Assembly: GCA_902777335.1 (NCBI GenBank)
Contig: CACYTF010000007.1
Span: forward strand, 95,739 to 159,738
DNA length: 64,000 bases
Direction of reading: 5' to 3'
Origin: an uncultured Eubacteriales bacterium
GTDB lineage: Bacteria > Bacillota > Clostridia > Christensenellales > Aristaeellaceae
Shown here: positions 6,463 through 15,569 of the stretch, piece after piece
How positions within the stretch are numbered: position 1 is the stretch's first letter
Layout: every line of letters starts with the position of its first letter
Translations under genes and position numbers: made by a program
The notes under the pieces: generated by a model
Databases searched by the model: none
What the model was told of the DNA's origin: nothing
The model's input: the letters and a program-made list of their open reading frames with translations, nothing else

Positions 6463-8842
6463 TGCCGCTCTCCTTCACATAGGTCCGAACCCGCCATTGC
6501 CCGCCCCTCCAGGTCAGTGCCACCGAGCCGCAGTCCCGGGTGACGTAGACCCGGGCGTCGCAGCGCTTCAGCTTCTCAAGGGTCTCCTCCGACGGATGGC
6601 CGTAGTTGTTCTCGCCGACGCAGATCACCGCGATGTCGGGCGTGCAGGCCTCGAGAAAGCGTTCGCTGGTGGCCTTCGCAGAGCCGTGGTGCGCCACCTT
6701 CAGCACGTCCGTGTCGGGGATGACGTCCGGCTCCGCGTCCTCGCTGAGGTCGCCGGTGAACAGCACGCTCTGCCCGTCGCAGGTGACACGGGCGAGTATG
6801 GACATATCATTGACCGACTCCGGCAATCCGGAACCGGCGGGCGCGAACACCTCCAGCTTCGCCGTGGACGACAGCTGTAACTCGTCGCCAGCGCGCAGCT
6901 GGCGAATCTCGACGCCCATCGACTTGGCCCGCTCGATGCCCTCCGCCACCGCCGGGGAGACGTCCTCCACCTCAAACCAGCCCTCGGGCACGTAGATCAC
7001 GTCCGGCTTGAAGCTGGTCAGCACGCTGTTCAGGCCGCCTGCGTGGTCCTGGTGCGGATGGCTGAGCACGATGCCGTCCAGGTGCAGGCAGCTGGCGTTC
7101 AGGTAATCGGCGGCGGGGGTGTAGGTGTCGCCGATGTCCATCATATACGTGTGGCCCCGCGTCGTCACCACCGCGCAGTCCGCTTGCCCGGCGTCCAGGA
7201 ACACCACGCCGTAGGGCCAGGCCTTTGCAAAGATCAGCAGCGACGACATGGCCGCGACCGCGATCAGCGCGAAGGGCAGCGCGCGGCGCAGGCGCGCGTT
7301 CAGCCGGCTGAGCTCCGAGGCCGCCAGCACGATGCCCCAGTGCAGGAACACGAGCAGCAGGGGATAGCGGCCGATTCGAACGCTGTTCACCGGAAGCGCC
7401 GCGCCCATATGGGTGATGGCGATCAGCGTCGAAAACAGCGCGTCGGCCCCTGTCGCCACCAGCGCCGCCGCCGGAAGGCTTATGATCGAGATCAGAAGCG
7501 CCGCGAGGCCGACGATGTAGCCCAGCACGCACAGCGGCACGCAGACCAGGTTGAAGGGCAGCGAGATCACCGACTGAACGCCGAAGTAGGCGACCACGAA
7601 CGGCAGCGTCGCCAGCTGCGCGGCGAGGGAAGCGCACAGCAGGGCCGGAAAGTAGACCTCGACGCTGCGCAACAGCCTGACCGCCCGATTGCGGCTGCGC
7701 TTGCGCTTCATCAGCGCCTCGACACCCGTCAGCTGCCTCAGCGGCGGCCCGATCAGTATGATGCCGGCCGACGCGGCGTAGGACAGCGCGAAGCCCACGT
7801 CCCCGACGGACAGCGGTTTGACGGCCAGCCAGATCAGCATGCTGGCGCAGAGGCGCGTCATGGGGTCGCTGGGCCTGCCCGCGATGGGCCCGCCGCACAG
7901 CAGCGCGAACATGATGAGCGCGCGGGTAAACGAGGCTCCGAAGCCGATGAACACGCCGTAGGGGATGAGCAGCGCCGCCGCCAGCAAATTGGCCCAGCGC
8001 CTGTCCATGACGCGGCGCAACAGCCAGGCCAGCATGGCGGCCAGCAGCGTCACGTGCAGGCCCGAGATGCAGATCAGATGCGCGGTGCCGGAGAGGCTCA
8101 GGGCCTCCCGGAACTCCTCGCTGAGCTGGGACCGGTCGCCCAGCACCAGCGCCCGCATGAGGCCCGCGTTGGCGGGAAACAGCGCGTCGATTCTCTTGCC
8201 GACAGACTGGCGAAGGTCGATGACGAAAGATTTGAAATCCCGGGTGATGCCGAGGATCTCCGCGTCCTCGCGCTTGACGGTGGCGTAGCCGTTGAAGCCC
8301 TGGCGCACCAGGTATTCGCCGAAGTCGAACTCGTGGGCGTTCGTGACCGGGTCCGGCGCCCAGATGTGGGCCTTTAGGCGCAGGCGCTGCCCATAGGCGA
8401 TGTCGTGCAGGGGCGCCTCTTCCTCGCAGCGCATGTACATTCGCAGCGACAGGTCCGACGGGGCGCCGTCGTCGGTATCCAGGTCGAACCGGAATATCAA
8501 CCGGCCCGTGTCCGCCTTGATGAAGGGCTCCGAGGCCACGCGGCCGGTCATCGGCACCGAATAGCGGGTCGGCTCCAGGTGGGCGGAGGAAATTGCCAGC
8601 TCCATGCGCAGCATGCCGGCCAGGAGGCCCGCCAGCAGCAGCATCGCGCCGGCGGCCGCTCGCCGCTTTCCCCGCGCGGCGGCGATGCCGGTACCCGCGG
8701 CGGCGACAAGGCAGGCCGCGCACGCCCAAAGCGGCAGGGGCCACTGCCGCGCGGCGATCAGGCCCAGCAGAAACGCCGCGGCGAAGCAGGCGAGGGGCCG
8801 CGCGTGCAGCTGGCGCGCCAGAAAACCGCGTCTTTCGCGCAT
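6449..8842 (-). CDS. comEC: DNA internalization protein ComEC/Rec2
   Basis: The 797-residue membrane protein shows the three ComEC parts. An N-terminal helix pair and DUF4131-like OB region come first (about 1-190). The polytopic competence domain follows, with LICISGLHVTLLAAMLAWLL near 235-255. The C-terminal metallo-beta-lactamase-like domain has LDAGQADCAVV and the metal motif LSHPHQDHAGG (about 600). ComEC forms the inner-membrane channel for single-stranded DNA uptake, and the lactamase domain is thought to degrade the non-transported strand. The usual DVGQGD reads LDAGQAD here. No comEA gene is adjacent; upstream is an MBL hydrolase 5 nt away. Whether this bacterium is competent cannot be told. 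Confidence 0.9.
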   Translation of the reverse strand: MRERRGFLARQLHARPLACFAAAFLLGLIAARQWPLPLWACAACLVAAAGTGIAAARGKRRAAAGAMLLLAGLLAGMLRMELAISSAHLEPTRYSVPMTGRVASEPFIKADTGRLIFRFDLDTDDGAPSDLSLRMYMRCEEEAPLHDIAYGQRLRLKAHIWAPDPVTNAHEFDFGEYLVRQGFNGYATVKREDAEILGITRDFKSFVIDLRQSVGKRIDALFPANAGLMRALVLGDRSQLSEEFREALSLSGTAHLICISGLHVTLLAAMLAWLLRRVMDRRWANLLAAALLIPYGVFIGFGASFTRALIMFALLCGGPIAGRPSDPMTRLCASMLIWLAVKPLSVGDVGFALSYAASAGIILIGPPLRQLTGVEALMKRKRSRNRAVRLLRSVEVYFPALLCASLAAQLATLPFVVAYFGVQSVISLPFNLVCVPLCVLGYIVGLAALLISIISLPAAALVATGADALFSTLIAITHMGAALPVNSVRIGRYPLLLVFLHWGIVLAASELSRLNARLRRALPFALIAVAAMSSLLIFAKAWPYGVVFLDAGQADCAVVTTRGHTYMMDIGDTYTPAADYLNASCLHLDGIVLSHPHQDHAGGLNSVLTSFKPDVIYVPEGWFEVEDVSPAVAEGIERAKSMGVEIRQLRAGDELQLSSTAKLEVFAPAGSGLPESVNDMSILARVTCDGQSVLFTGDLSEDAEPDVIPDTDVLKVAHHGSAKATSERFLEACTPDIAVICVGENNYGHPSEETLEKLKRCDARVYVTRDCGSVALTWRGGQWRVRTYVKESGNELE

Positions 8843-8847
8843 GGCTT

Positions 8848-9561
8848 TTAGATGTAGTATACCCCGCCCAGCTCAGCAAGCTCTGCGGCGGGAAAGGCCG
8901 CCCGGGCCTCGTCGAGCAGAAGCATGGGATCGTATTTCGGGTTCAGGTGGGTCAGCAGCAGCCGCTTGGCGCCCGCTCTTTCGGCCAACCTGCCGCACAG
9001 CAGGGCCGAGAGGTGAGGCGCGGTAAAGCTGTGGTCCGCTTCGCTGAGCCCGCAGTCGGCCAGCAGCAGGCTCGCGCCGTCGCAGAACAGCTCCACGAGG
9101 GCGTCCTCGTTGGTGTCGCCGGTGAACACGAAGCACGCCCCGTCGCACTCGACGCGCACCGCGTTGGTGGGCACCGGGTGCCGCGCGGCGGTGAAGGAGA
9201 CGCGCATTTCGCCGATGGTGACGTCCTCGGCGGGCCACAGGTCGAAGCAGGGCCGCCTCAAAAGGTCCGCCACGGCCTCCGGCTCCTCCGGCGCGTAGAC
9301 CGGCAGCGCCTTCTTCCGGGGGTTGAACTGCAGGGCGTACTGCAAGGGCAGCATGTCCGACATGTGGTCGTAGTGCAGGTGGGTGAGTATCACCGCGTCG
9401 AGGGTCTCGAGGCAGTCTTCCGCCATCAGCCGGCTGAGCACGCCGGGGCCGCAGTCGATCAACACGCGCGTTTTGCCGCTGTCGCTGGACAGCAGGTAGC
9501 CGGAGCAGGCGCCGTTGGCCGCGGGAAAGGGACCGTTGTTGCCGAGGATCTTCAGTATCAT
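8848..9561 (-). CDS. MBL-fold metal-dependent hydrolase (RNase Z-like)
   Basis: The 237-residue protein has a metallo-beta-lactamase fold: a GNNGPFPAANGACSGYLL opening, the ILTHLHYDHMSD metal motif (about residues 64-75), a downstream FTGDTNED motif and a terminal LTHLNPKYDP. The arrangement resembles RNase Z/ElaC-like hydrolases of the YhfI type. The true substrate is unknown. The ATG at 9561 is preferred, with GAAGGG 11 nt upstream. A GTG three codons earlier is an alternative but sits too close to that site. The gene heads the minus-strand unit with comEC and holA. Confidence 0.8.
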   Translation of the reverse strand: MILKILGNNGPFPAANGACSGYLLSSDSGKTRVLIDCGPGVLSRLMAEDCLETLDAVILTHLHYDHMSDMLPLQYALQFNPRKKALPVYAPEEPEAVADLLRRPCFDLWPAEDVTIGEMRVSFTAARHPVPTNAVRVECDGACFVFTGDTNEDALVELFCDGASLLLADCGLSEADHSFTAPHLSALLCGRLAERAGAKRLLLTHLNPKYDPMLLLDEARAAFPAAELAELGGVYYI

Positions 9562-9619
9562 GACATCCACAACCCTTCAATGCTGTATGCGCTTCGAATA
9601 TTTGAGCGATTCTCTACAG

Positions 9620-9648
9620 ATTATAGCAAAAAGCGCGGCGCAACACAA
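9620..9648 (-). promoter_or_regulatory. promoter of the MBL-comEC-holA unit
   Basis: Minus strand TTGTGT (9648-9643) and TATAAT (9625-9620) are spaced by 17 bp, with TGC before the -10 as an extended element. Confidence 0.6.
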
Positions 9649-9723
9649 GTGAAACGCGCGAAAGTCGTCATGTTGCGGTGCGAATTTACATAGTATGCCA
9701 CAGGTCGATTAAGGAGTGATGGC

Positions 9724-11442
9724 ATGAATTACTTTGGCGTATACCATTCGGATTATACCCGATCCGGCAGCGGCATATTTGACGCGCCCTGCATCACCAA
9801 GGGGCGTATGATGCTCTGCGCCCACGACGCCCAGTCCAGCGGTGGCGTGCTGGCGGCGGCCTTCGGCCGCATCCGCAACCGCCGGGCGCTGGCCGGAAGC
9901 CTGGACTGCCCGGCCCCGACGCCGGACGCCAGGCTGGTCATGCTGGCCTATCGCAAATGGGGCGTGGACTATCCCGAATACATAGAGGGCCCAGTGGCCA
10001 CCTGCCTGATGGACGCGGACGCGGACGCGCTGGTGCTCAGCCGCGACCGGATGGGGGAGCAGCCCGTGTTCTACGACATGCAGGGCGATTGCGTGGCCTT
10101 TTCGGATCACCCGGACACGCTGCTGAAGGCGGCGCGAACGGAGCCGGTGCTGGACGCCGACGGCGCGAGGGAGCTGTTCGGCCTCGGCCCCGCCCGGACG
10201 CCGGGCCGGACGTTCTACCGGAGCATGCGCGCGCTGGAAAGCGGCTGCGCCCTCGTCGTGCAATCGGGCCGCGCCGAGGTCAGAAGGTATTTTCAGATCG
10301 AGGACGCGCCTCACCAGGACGACGAGGCCGCGACGGTGGACCGGGTCCGGGGGCTTCTGGAGCAGTGTGTAGAGGACGTCGCGCCGCTGAAGCCCGCCGT
10401 CATGCTCTCCGGCGGCCTGGATTCCACGGCGCTGACCGCCCTGCTCCACGCGCGCAGCCCCGAGCTGCTCAGCTTTTCGGTGGACTACCAGGACAACGCC
10501 CGCGACTTCCGGGCAAACGCCTTCAGACCGGCCATGGACGCGCCCTATGTGCTCGAGGCCGTGCGCGCCTACAACACCCAGCACCGCACCGTCACGCTGG
10601 ACCAGGCGGACCTGGCGCAGACGCTGGACCGGGCGGTGTCTCTGCGGGGCTTCCCGGGCATGGCGGACATCGACACGTCGCTATTGCTGTTCGCCAGGGA
10701 GATCGCGCGCTTCAACCGCTATGTGGTGTCGGGGGAGTGCGGCGACGAGGTTTTCGGCGGCTACCCCTGGTTCAAGGGCACAGCGCCGCTGGAGGGTTTT
10801 CCCTGGTCGGGCTCGCTCGAGCTTCGGGAAGGCCTTCTGAAGAAAGACATTCGCGACGCGCTGAAGCTGCGCGAATACGTGCGGGACACCTTTGAATCGC
10901 GCCGCGCGGCCGCCGATCCCGGCGCGGAGTACGGCCCGGACGAGCGTCGCCTGCGGACCATGCAGCGGCTGTGCTTCGAATATTTCATGGCGAATCTTCA
11001 GGAGCGCGCGGTGCGCATGTGCGAGGGCGCCGGCCTCAACGTGCTGACGCCGCTATGCGACGACCGGCTGGTGCAGTACGTGTACAACGTGCCCTGGGCG
11101 ATGAAGTTCATGGGCGGGCAGGAGAAGGGTCTGTTCCGCGCCGCCGTGCGGGACCTGCTGCCCGACGCGCTGCTTCACCGCAAGAAGAGCCCCTATCCGA
11201 AGACCTGCAGCCCCATCTACACGCGCATCGTGCGCGACATGGCGCTGAGAATGGCCGCGGACAGCGAAGCACCGGTCTTTGAGCTTGTTGACCGCGACCG
11301 GTTCGTGGCATTGGCGGAATCCGAGCTGAACCCCGTCGACACCCCCTGGTACGGCCAATTGATGGCGGGCCCGCAGCTGCTGGGCTACCTGTGGCAGGTC
11401 AATCGCTGGCTCCGGGACAGGAACATCAGCATATGGCTGTGA
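9724..11442 (+). CDS. asparagine synthetase-like protein lacking the glutaminase cysteine
   Basis: The 572-residue protein has the two-domain plan of AsnB. The synthetase half is intact, with the PP-loop MLSGGLDSTAL (about 226-236), SGECGDEVFGGYPWF (about 338-352) and RKKSPYPKT (about 482-490). The N-terminal half resembles a class II glutamine amidotransferase domain but begins Met-Asn-Tyr. The catalytic Cys that must follow the initiator Met is missing, and no nearby start supplies one. It may use free ammonia, or amidate another acid. The start has AAGGAG 7-8 nt upstream. The gene stands alone between an MBL operon and spoVT. True AsnB function is plausible but unproven. Confidence 0.75.
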   Translation: MNYFGVYHSDYTRSGSGIFDAPCITKGRMMLCAHDAQSSGGVLAAAFGRIRNRRALAGSLDCPAPTPDARLVMLAYRKWGVDYPEYIEGPVATCLMDADADALVLSRDRMGEQPVFYDMQGDCVAFSDHPDTLLKAARTEPVLDADGARELFGLGPARTPGRTFYRSMRALESGCALVVQSGRAEVRRYFQIEDAPHQDDEAATVDRVRGLLEQCVEDVAPLKPAVMLSGGLDSTALTALLHARSPELLSFSVDYQDNARDFRANAFRPAMDAPYVLEAVRAYNTQHRTVTLDQADLAQTLDRAVSLRGFPGMADIDTSLLLFAREIARFNRYVVSGECGDEVFGGYPWFKGTAPLEGFPWSGSLELREGLLKKDIRDALKLREYVRDTFESRRAAADPGAEYGPDERRLRTMQRLCFEYFMANLQERAVRMCEGAGLNVLTPLCDDRLVQYVYNVPWAMKFMGGQEKGLFRAAVRDLLPDALLHRKKSPYPKTCSPIYTRIVRDMALRMAADSEAPVFELVDRDRFVALAESELNPVDTPWYGQLMAGPQLLGYLWQVNRWLRDRNISIWL

Positions 11443-11454
11443 CGGCCGCATGAC

Positions 11455-11483
11455 GCATAAAACGCCCCGATTCGCGCAAACTA
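11455..11483 (+). promoter_or_regulatory. candidate sigma-G promoter of spoVT
   Basis: GCATA (11455-11459) and CAAACTA (11477-11483) are 17 bp apart, close to the forespore sigma-G consensus. spoVT is a sigma-G gene in Bacillus subtilis. Between it and the gene lies an inverted ATCATTTG/CAAATGAT pair (11508-11515 and 11530-11537) that could be an operator or leader hairpin. Confidence 0.45.
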
Positions 11484-11568
11484 CGCACACGACTTGAAGT
11501 ATGCGGTATCATTTGCGGCCATCAGCGCCCAAATGATGGCAGTTTGAGCACATGGAGGCGTTTTTGCT

Positions 11569-12123
11569 ATGCGAGCAACGGGCATTGTCAGGAGAATAGA
11601 TGAATTGGGCCGGGTGGTCATTCCAAAGGAAATCCGCAGGACCCTGAGGATCAGGGAAGGGGACCCGCTGGAGATATTCACCGACCACGACGGCGAGGTC
11701 GTGTTGAAGAAGTATTCGCCGATCGGGGAGATCGCGTCCATCGCCAAGGACTATACCGACTCCCTGTACCGGACCCTGGGCCACGTGGCGCTGATCAGCG
11801 ACCGGGACGCGGTGGTGTCCAGTTCCGGCGCGGCCAAGCGGGATTATGTGGAGAAGCAGCTCAGCCAGGACGTGGACCAGATCCTGCAGAGCCGGCAGCT
11901 GACGCTTTTGAACCTGTCGATGGGGGCCAAGATGATCCCGATCACTGCCGACGACCGGCCCGAGACCTACTCCGCCCAGATCGTCGCGCCGATCCTGGCG
12001 GACGGGGAGATCGTCGGCGGGTTGATGCTGCTCAGCCGGGAATCCGGGCTGCAGATGACGGACATCGACCACAAGGTGGCCGAGACCACCGCCAACATCA
12101 TCGGGCGGCAGATGGAACAGTAG
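11569..12123 (+). CDS. spoVT: stage V sporulation protein T
   Basis: The 184-residue protein starts MRATGIVRRIDELGRVVIPK, the AbrB-type swapped-hairpin DNA-binding domain (residues 1-50), followed by a GAF-like C-terminal domain (about 55-180), exactly the SpoVT plan. SpoVT tunes sigma-G-dependent gene expression in the forespore and spore germination behaviour. Its position ahead of mazG and rqcP matches the conserved spoVT-yabM-yabN-yabO neighbourhood of Bacillus, here without yabM. A candidate sigma-G promoter lies about 85 bp upstream. Confidence 0.93.
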   Translation: MRATGIVRRIDELGRVVIPKEIRRTLRIREGDPLEIFTDHDGEVVLKKYSPIGEIASIAKDYTDSLYRTLGHVALISDRDAVVSSSGAAKRDYVEKQLSQDVDQILQSRQLTLLNLSMGAKMIPITADDRPETYSAQIVAPILADGEIVGGLMLLSRESGLQMTDIDHKVAETTANIIGRQMEQ

Positions 12124-12132
12124 CGGGCGTCC

Positions 12133-12161
12133 TTGCGCGCGCGCGCCGCGTGTGCTATAAT
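12133..12161 (+). promoter_or_regulatory. mazG promoter
   Basis: TTGCGC (12133-12138) and TATAAT (12156-12161) are 17 bp apart, with TGC before the -10 as an extended element. The spacer is an alternating GC run. Confidence 0.5.
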
Positions 12162-12200
12162 GTCTCCCGTCATAGTTGATATGCGGGAGGCGGATGGCGC

Positions 12201-13598
12201 GTGGGCGGCACGATCACGATCATAGGTACGGGGTGGAACAGGGGAGAGTTGACGCTGAGGGCCGTCGATCTTATGACGGGCGGCGGGAAAATACTGCTGC
12301 ACACCGATCACTGCGGCTGCGCCGAATGGCTCTTGGAGCGCGGCATTGCCTTTGCGTCGCTGGACGCGCTGTATGAGCGCTGCGAGGATTTCGACGCGCT
12401 TGCCCGCGCCGCGGCGGACGCGGTCAAAGAGGCCGCCCGGAGCGGCGACGTTCTCTACTGCGTTCCCGATGTCCGCGACCTCAGCGCCCGACTGCTGATG
12501 GCGTCCGGTGCACAGCCTCGCCCGCGCGTCGTGGCGGGGCCGCCGGTCGAGGGCGCGCTGCTGGCGCTCTGCCGGGGCGAGACGCGCATGGTCGAGGCGT
12601 CGGACTGGCAGGAATACCACCTGACGCCGCGGGAGAACTGCCTGATTCGCGAGCTGGCCTCCCGGGAGCTGGCGGCCGAGGTGAAGCTGGGCCTTCTGGC
12701 CGTGTATCCGGAGGAGACTGAAATCTGGATGATGAACGGCGAGGCCGAACCGGAGGCCATGCTCCTGTACGCGCTGGACAGGGGGGAAAAGTACGATCAC
12801 AGGACCTGTGCGCTGATACCGGCCCAGCGCTCCGTGCTGGCGCTGGAGCGGTGGGATTTCGAGCACCTCAATGAGATCATGCGCATACTCTGCGGCCCGG
12901 GCGGCTGCCCCTGGGACAGGGTACAGACCCACCAGTCGCTGAGGACCTGCATGCTGGAGGAGGCCTACGAGGTGATCGACGCCATCGACGAAGGGGACAT
13001 GGATCACCTCTGCGAGGAGCTGGGCGACGTGCTGCTGCAGGTGGCCATTCACGCGGAGATCGCCCGCCTGCACGGCGAATTCGACATCTCGGACGTCACG
13101 ACGGCCATATGCGACAAGATGATCCGCCGGCACACCCACGTGTTCGGCGGCGACGACGCGCAGAGCGCCGATCAGGTGCTCGACCTGTGGAGCCGGAACA
13201 AGATGGCGGAGCGCAGCCAGACGACGCGGACCGAATCGATGCGCGACATCACCCGCGCGCTTCCGGCGATGCTGAAGGCGGTGAAGGTGATGAAGCGCAG
13301 CGGTGAGGCCGGCCTGCGCGATGAAAGCGCCCGACAGGCCGCCGAACGCTGCGCGCGCCGACTGAACGATGTGACCTTGGACCAGGACGCGGAGGGTGCG
13401 CTGGGGGAGGCGCTTCTGGACCTGGCGGAGATGGCCTTTCTCATGAAGGTGGACCCGGAGATCGCGCTGAACGGCGCCATCAAGCGGTTTATCGCGCGAT
13501 TTGACGAGATCGAGCGCACAATTACCGCTGAAGGCCGCGGCTTTGAAGCCATGGATGCCGAAACATTGAGAAAATATTGGGATTTAGTAAAATTGTGA
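12201..13598 (+). CDS. mazG: MazG nucleotide pyrophosphohydrolase with degenerate methylase domain (YabN-like)
   Basis: The 465-residue protein combines an N-terminal tetrapyrrole-methylase-like region (about 1-205) with a C-terminal MazG domain. MazG signatures include LCGPGGCPWDRVQTHQSL (about 231-248), MLEEAYEVIDAI and LCEELGDVLLQV (about 273-284), the EExxD-type magnesium site. MazG hydrolyses NTPs to NMP plus pyrophosphate, probably as house-cleaning of damaged nucleotides. The methylase half keeps only traces of the SAM-binding loops (GTGW near residue 8; VPDVRD where VPGHP is usual). The GTG start has GGGAGG 10-15 nt upstream. Family length is about 480-490. Confidence 0.85.
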   Translation: MGGTITIIGTGWNRGELTLRAVDLMTGGGKILLHTDHCGCAEWLLERGIAFASLDALYERCEDFDALARAAADAVKEAARSGDVLYCVPDVRDLSARLLMASGAQPRPRVVAGPPVEGALLALCRGETRMVEASDWQEYHLTPRENCLIRELASRELAAEVKLGLLAVYPEETEIWMMNGEAEPEAMLLYALDRGEKYDHRTCALIPAQRSVLALERWDFEHLNEIMRILCGPGGCPWDRVQTHQSLRTCMLEEAYEVIDAIDEGDMDHLCEELGDVLLQVAIHAEIARLHGEFDISDVTTAICDKMIRRHTHVFGGDDAQSADQVLDLWSRNKMAERSQTTRTESMRDITRALPAMLKAVKVMKRSGEAGLRDESARQAAERCARRLNDVTLDQDAEGALGEALLDLAEMAFLMKVDPEIALNGAIKRFIARFDEIERTITAEGRGFEAMDAETLRKYWDLVKL

Positions 13599-13713
13599 AT
13601 ATATGGCTGAAACATGCAGGAAAAAGGCGGCCTGGCACGAATATGTAAAATATTGCGCTCAATGATGTCTATTTGTTGTGCTCAATTTGTCTATAATATC
13701 TGGAGGTGTTTTT

Positions 13714-13983
13714 ATGAACAAGGCAACGCTGATTGCCAAGGTAGCAGAGAAGTCCGAACTGAGCAAGAAGCAGGCGGAGGCGGCTCTGAACGCTTTCACC
13801 GATACCATCGCCGAGGCGCTGAAGGCCGGCGATAAGGTTCAGCTGATGGGCTTTGGCACTTTTGAAGTGAAGGAGCGCGCCGCGCGCGTCGGCCGCAAGC
13901 CCTCCACTGGCGAGACCATCGAGATTCCCGCCAAGAAGACCCCGTCCTTCAAGGCCGGCAAGGGCTTCAAGGATCAGTTCTGA
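13714..13983 (+). CDS. hup: HU family DNA-binding protein
   Basis: The 89-residue protein is a textbook [22 protein letters not shown] at the start, the GFGTFEV turn (about 46-52) and the DNA-clasping arm with [18 protein letters not shown] dimers bend and compact DNA. A TATAAT lies at 13692-13697 but no good -35 is visible. GGAGG precedes the ATG by about 8 nt. Its place between mazG and rqcP is conserved in Firmicutes. Confidence 0.95.
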   Translation: MNKATLIAKVAEKSELSKKQAEAALNAFTDTIAEALKAGDKVQLMGFGTFEVKERAARVGRKPSTGETIEIPAKKTPSFKAGKGFKDQF

Positions 13984-14051
13984 TCGATCGGGCGAGCTGA
14001 GGGCGCTTCCTTTGTGGGGGGTGCCCTTTGTTGTGTCAAGATCGAAAACGG

Positions 14052-14069
14052 GCCCGGACCGCTCCGGGC
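14052..14069 (+). other. hairpin in the rqcP leader
   Basis: GCCCGGA (14052-14058) and TCCGGGC (14063-14069) form a 7-bp stem with a 4-nt loop between hup and rqcP. No T-run follows, so it may be an RNA-stability or processing hairpin rather than a terminator. Confidence 0.35.
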
Positions 14070-14094
14070 TATAGAAGCGCAAGGGGATGAGAAC

Positions 14095-14394
14095 ATGAGC
14101 AGAAAAGCCATTGAGGCGAAGAAGCCGGTGGAGCACGACGCGCCCACCGCCATACGCCTCGACAAATTCCTGAAGATCTCCCGCATCATCAAGCGCCGCA
14201 GCGTCGCCAACGACGCCTGCTCCACCGGGCACGTGACGGTCAACGGCAAGGAAGCCAAGCCGGGCACCGACGTGCGCGTGGGCGATGTCCTGGGCATACG
14301 CTTCGGCGAGAGATACAGCGAATACGAAATACTCTCCATCGCGGAACACGCGGCCAAGCAGGACGCCGCCTCGATGTACCGCGCCAGGGCATGA
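14095..14394 (+). CDS. rqcP: S4-domain ribosome quality-control protein RqcP
   Basis: The 99-residue protein has an S4 RNA-binding domain beginning IRLDKFLKISRIIKRRSVAN (about 20-39), followed by VTVNGKEAKPGTDVRVGDVLGI. This is the YabO/RqcP signature. RqcP binds stalled 50S subunits with RqcH and drives C-terminal alanine tailing. An N-terminal extension of about 18 residues is unusual. The ATG at 14095 follows AAGGGG. Its TGA overlaps the ATG of ispDF (ATGA), implying coupling. Confidence 0.85.
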   Translation: MSRKAIEAKKPVEHDAPTAIRLDKFLKISRIIKRRSVANDACSTGHVTVNGKEAKPGTDVRVGDVLGIRFGERYSEYEILSIAEHAAKQDAASMYRARA

Positions 14395-15560
14395 GCTGCT
14401 GGGCCGTCGTCGTGGCCGCGGGGCGCGGCGAGCGGGCGGGGCTGGGCCACAACAAGGTGTTTGAACCCGTCCGGGGCCGCACGGTGCTGGCGCGGTGCCT
14501 GGATGCCTTTACGCGCTCCGGCCGGTTTGACGGCGTGGCGCTGGTGCTTTCAGAGCAGGAAATACCGGCGTTCGAGGCGCTGCGCGGGCGCGAGGGCCCG
14601 TTTCCTATCGTGCGCAAAATCGTTCCCGGCGGCGCGTCGCGGCGCGATTCGGTGTATCACGGCCTTCTGGCGCTGCCGGAGGACACGCAGCTGGTGGCGA
14701 TCCACGACGCCGCGCGGCCCTTTTTGACGGACGATGTCATCGACGCCACGCTGAAGTCCGCGGCCCAGTTCGGCAGCGGCGTGATCTCGACGCCGGTCAC
14801 CGACACCATCAAGCAGGTGCTGCCGGACGGGTCCGTCACGACGCCCGACCGGAGCGCGCTGCGCGCCGTGCAGACGCCTCAGGCCTTTCGCTACGACATG
14901 ATCCTGAAGGCCCATCGGTCGGCCCAGGCGGACGCCTTTTCGGCCACCGACGACGCGATGCTCTTTGAACACTACTACGGCGGCGTGAAGCTGGTGACGG
15001 CTCCCGGCGCGCAGGAGAACATCAAATTGACGACAAGAGCGGATTTTGAAGCCCTCGCGGCCCGCGGCCCTGCGGACCTGCGGATCGGCCACGGATACGA
15101 CGCCCACCGCCTGAAGGCAGGCCGGCGGCTTGTGCTGTGCGGGGTGGAGGTGCCCCACGACCGGGGCCTGGACGGGCATTCCGACGCCGACGTGGCCGTC
15201 CACGCGCTGATGGACGCGCTGCTGGGCGCGCTGGGCCTGGGGGACATCGGCGGCCACTTCCCGGACAGCGACCCCGCCTACGCGGGCATCGACTCGATGA
15301 AGCTGCTGCGCGCGGTCATGGACGAGGTCAACGCGGCGGGCTATCGCGTGGGCAACGCCGACATCACCATCGTCGCGCAGAAGCCGAAGCTGGCCCCGTT
15401 CATACCCCGGATGAAGCAAAACATCGCCGGGGCCCTCGGCGTTTCGCCGGACCGCGTGAACGTGAAGGCCACCACCACCGAGCGCATGGGCTTTGAGGGC
15501 GAAGAGACGGGCATATCCTCCCAGGCCGTCGCCCTGCTGACGCGCGGCCCGGCAAACTGA
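14391..15560 (+). CDS. ispDF: bifunctional IspD/IspF of the MEP isoprenoid pathway
   Basis: The 389-residue fusion joins IspD (1-225) and IspF (about 228-389). IspD carries VVVAAGRGERAG and an IHDAARPFL motif and makes CDP-methylerythritol from MEP and CTP. IspF begins IGHGYDAHRL (metal-binding Asp and His), has LDGHSDADVAVHALMDALLG and a C-terminal KATTTERMGFEGEETGI, and forms the cyclodiphosphate. Fusions of these non-consecutive enzymes are known in Proteobacteria and some Firmicutes. IspE is not nearby. The start overlaps the rqcP stop. A hairpin follows, separating it from the ctsR operon. Confidence 0.93.
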   Translation: MSCWAVVVAAGRGERAGLGHNKVFEPVRGRTVLARCLDAFTRSGRFDGVALVLSEQEIPAFEALRGREGPFPIVRKIVPGGASRRDSVYHGLLALPEDTQLVAIHDAARPFLTDDVIDATLKSAAQFGSGVISTPVTDTIKQVLPDGSVTTPDRSALRAVQTPQAFRYDMILKAHRSAQADAFSATDDAMLFEHYYGGVKLVTAPGAQENIKLTTRADFEALAARGPADLRIGHGYDAHRLKAGRRLVLCGVEVPHDRGLDGHSDADVAVHALMDALLGALGLGDIGGHFPDSDPAYAGIDSMKLLRAVMDEVNAAGYRVGNADITIVAQKPKLAPFIPRMKQNIAGALGVSPDRVNVKATTTERMGFEGEETGISSQAVALLTRGPAN

Positions 15561-15569
15561 AATCAAAAC

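Noticed and set aside
6972..8879. Long second open frame on the minus strand over comEC, and a plus-strand frame at 7043-8377
   Set aside because: Arg/Ala/Gly-rich translations with no domain features; they are GC-rich shadows of comEC, which has clear motifs in its own frame.
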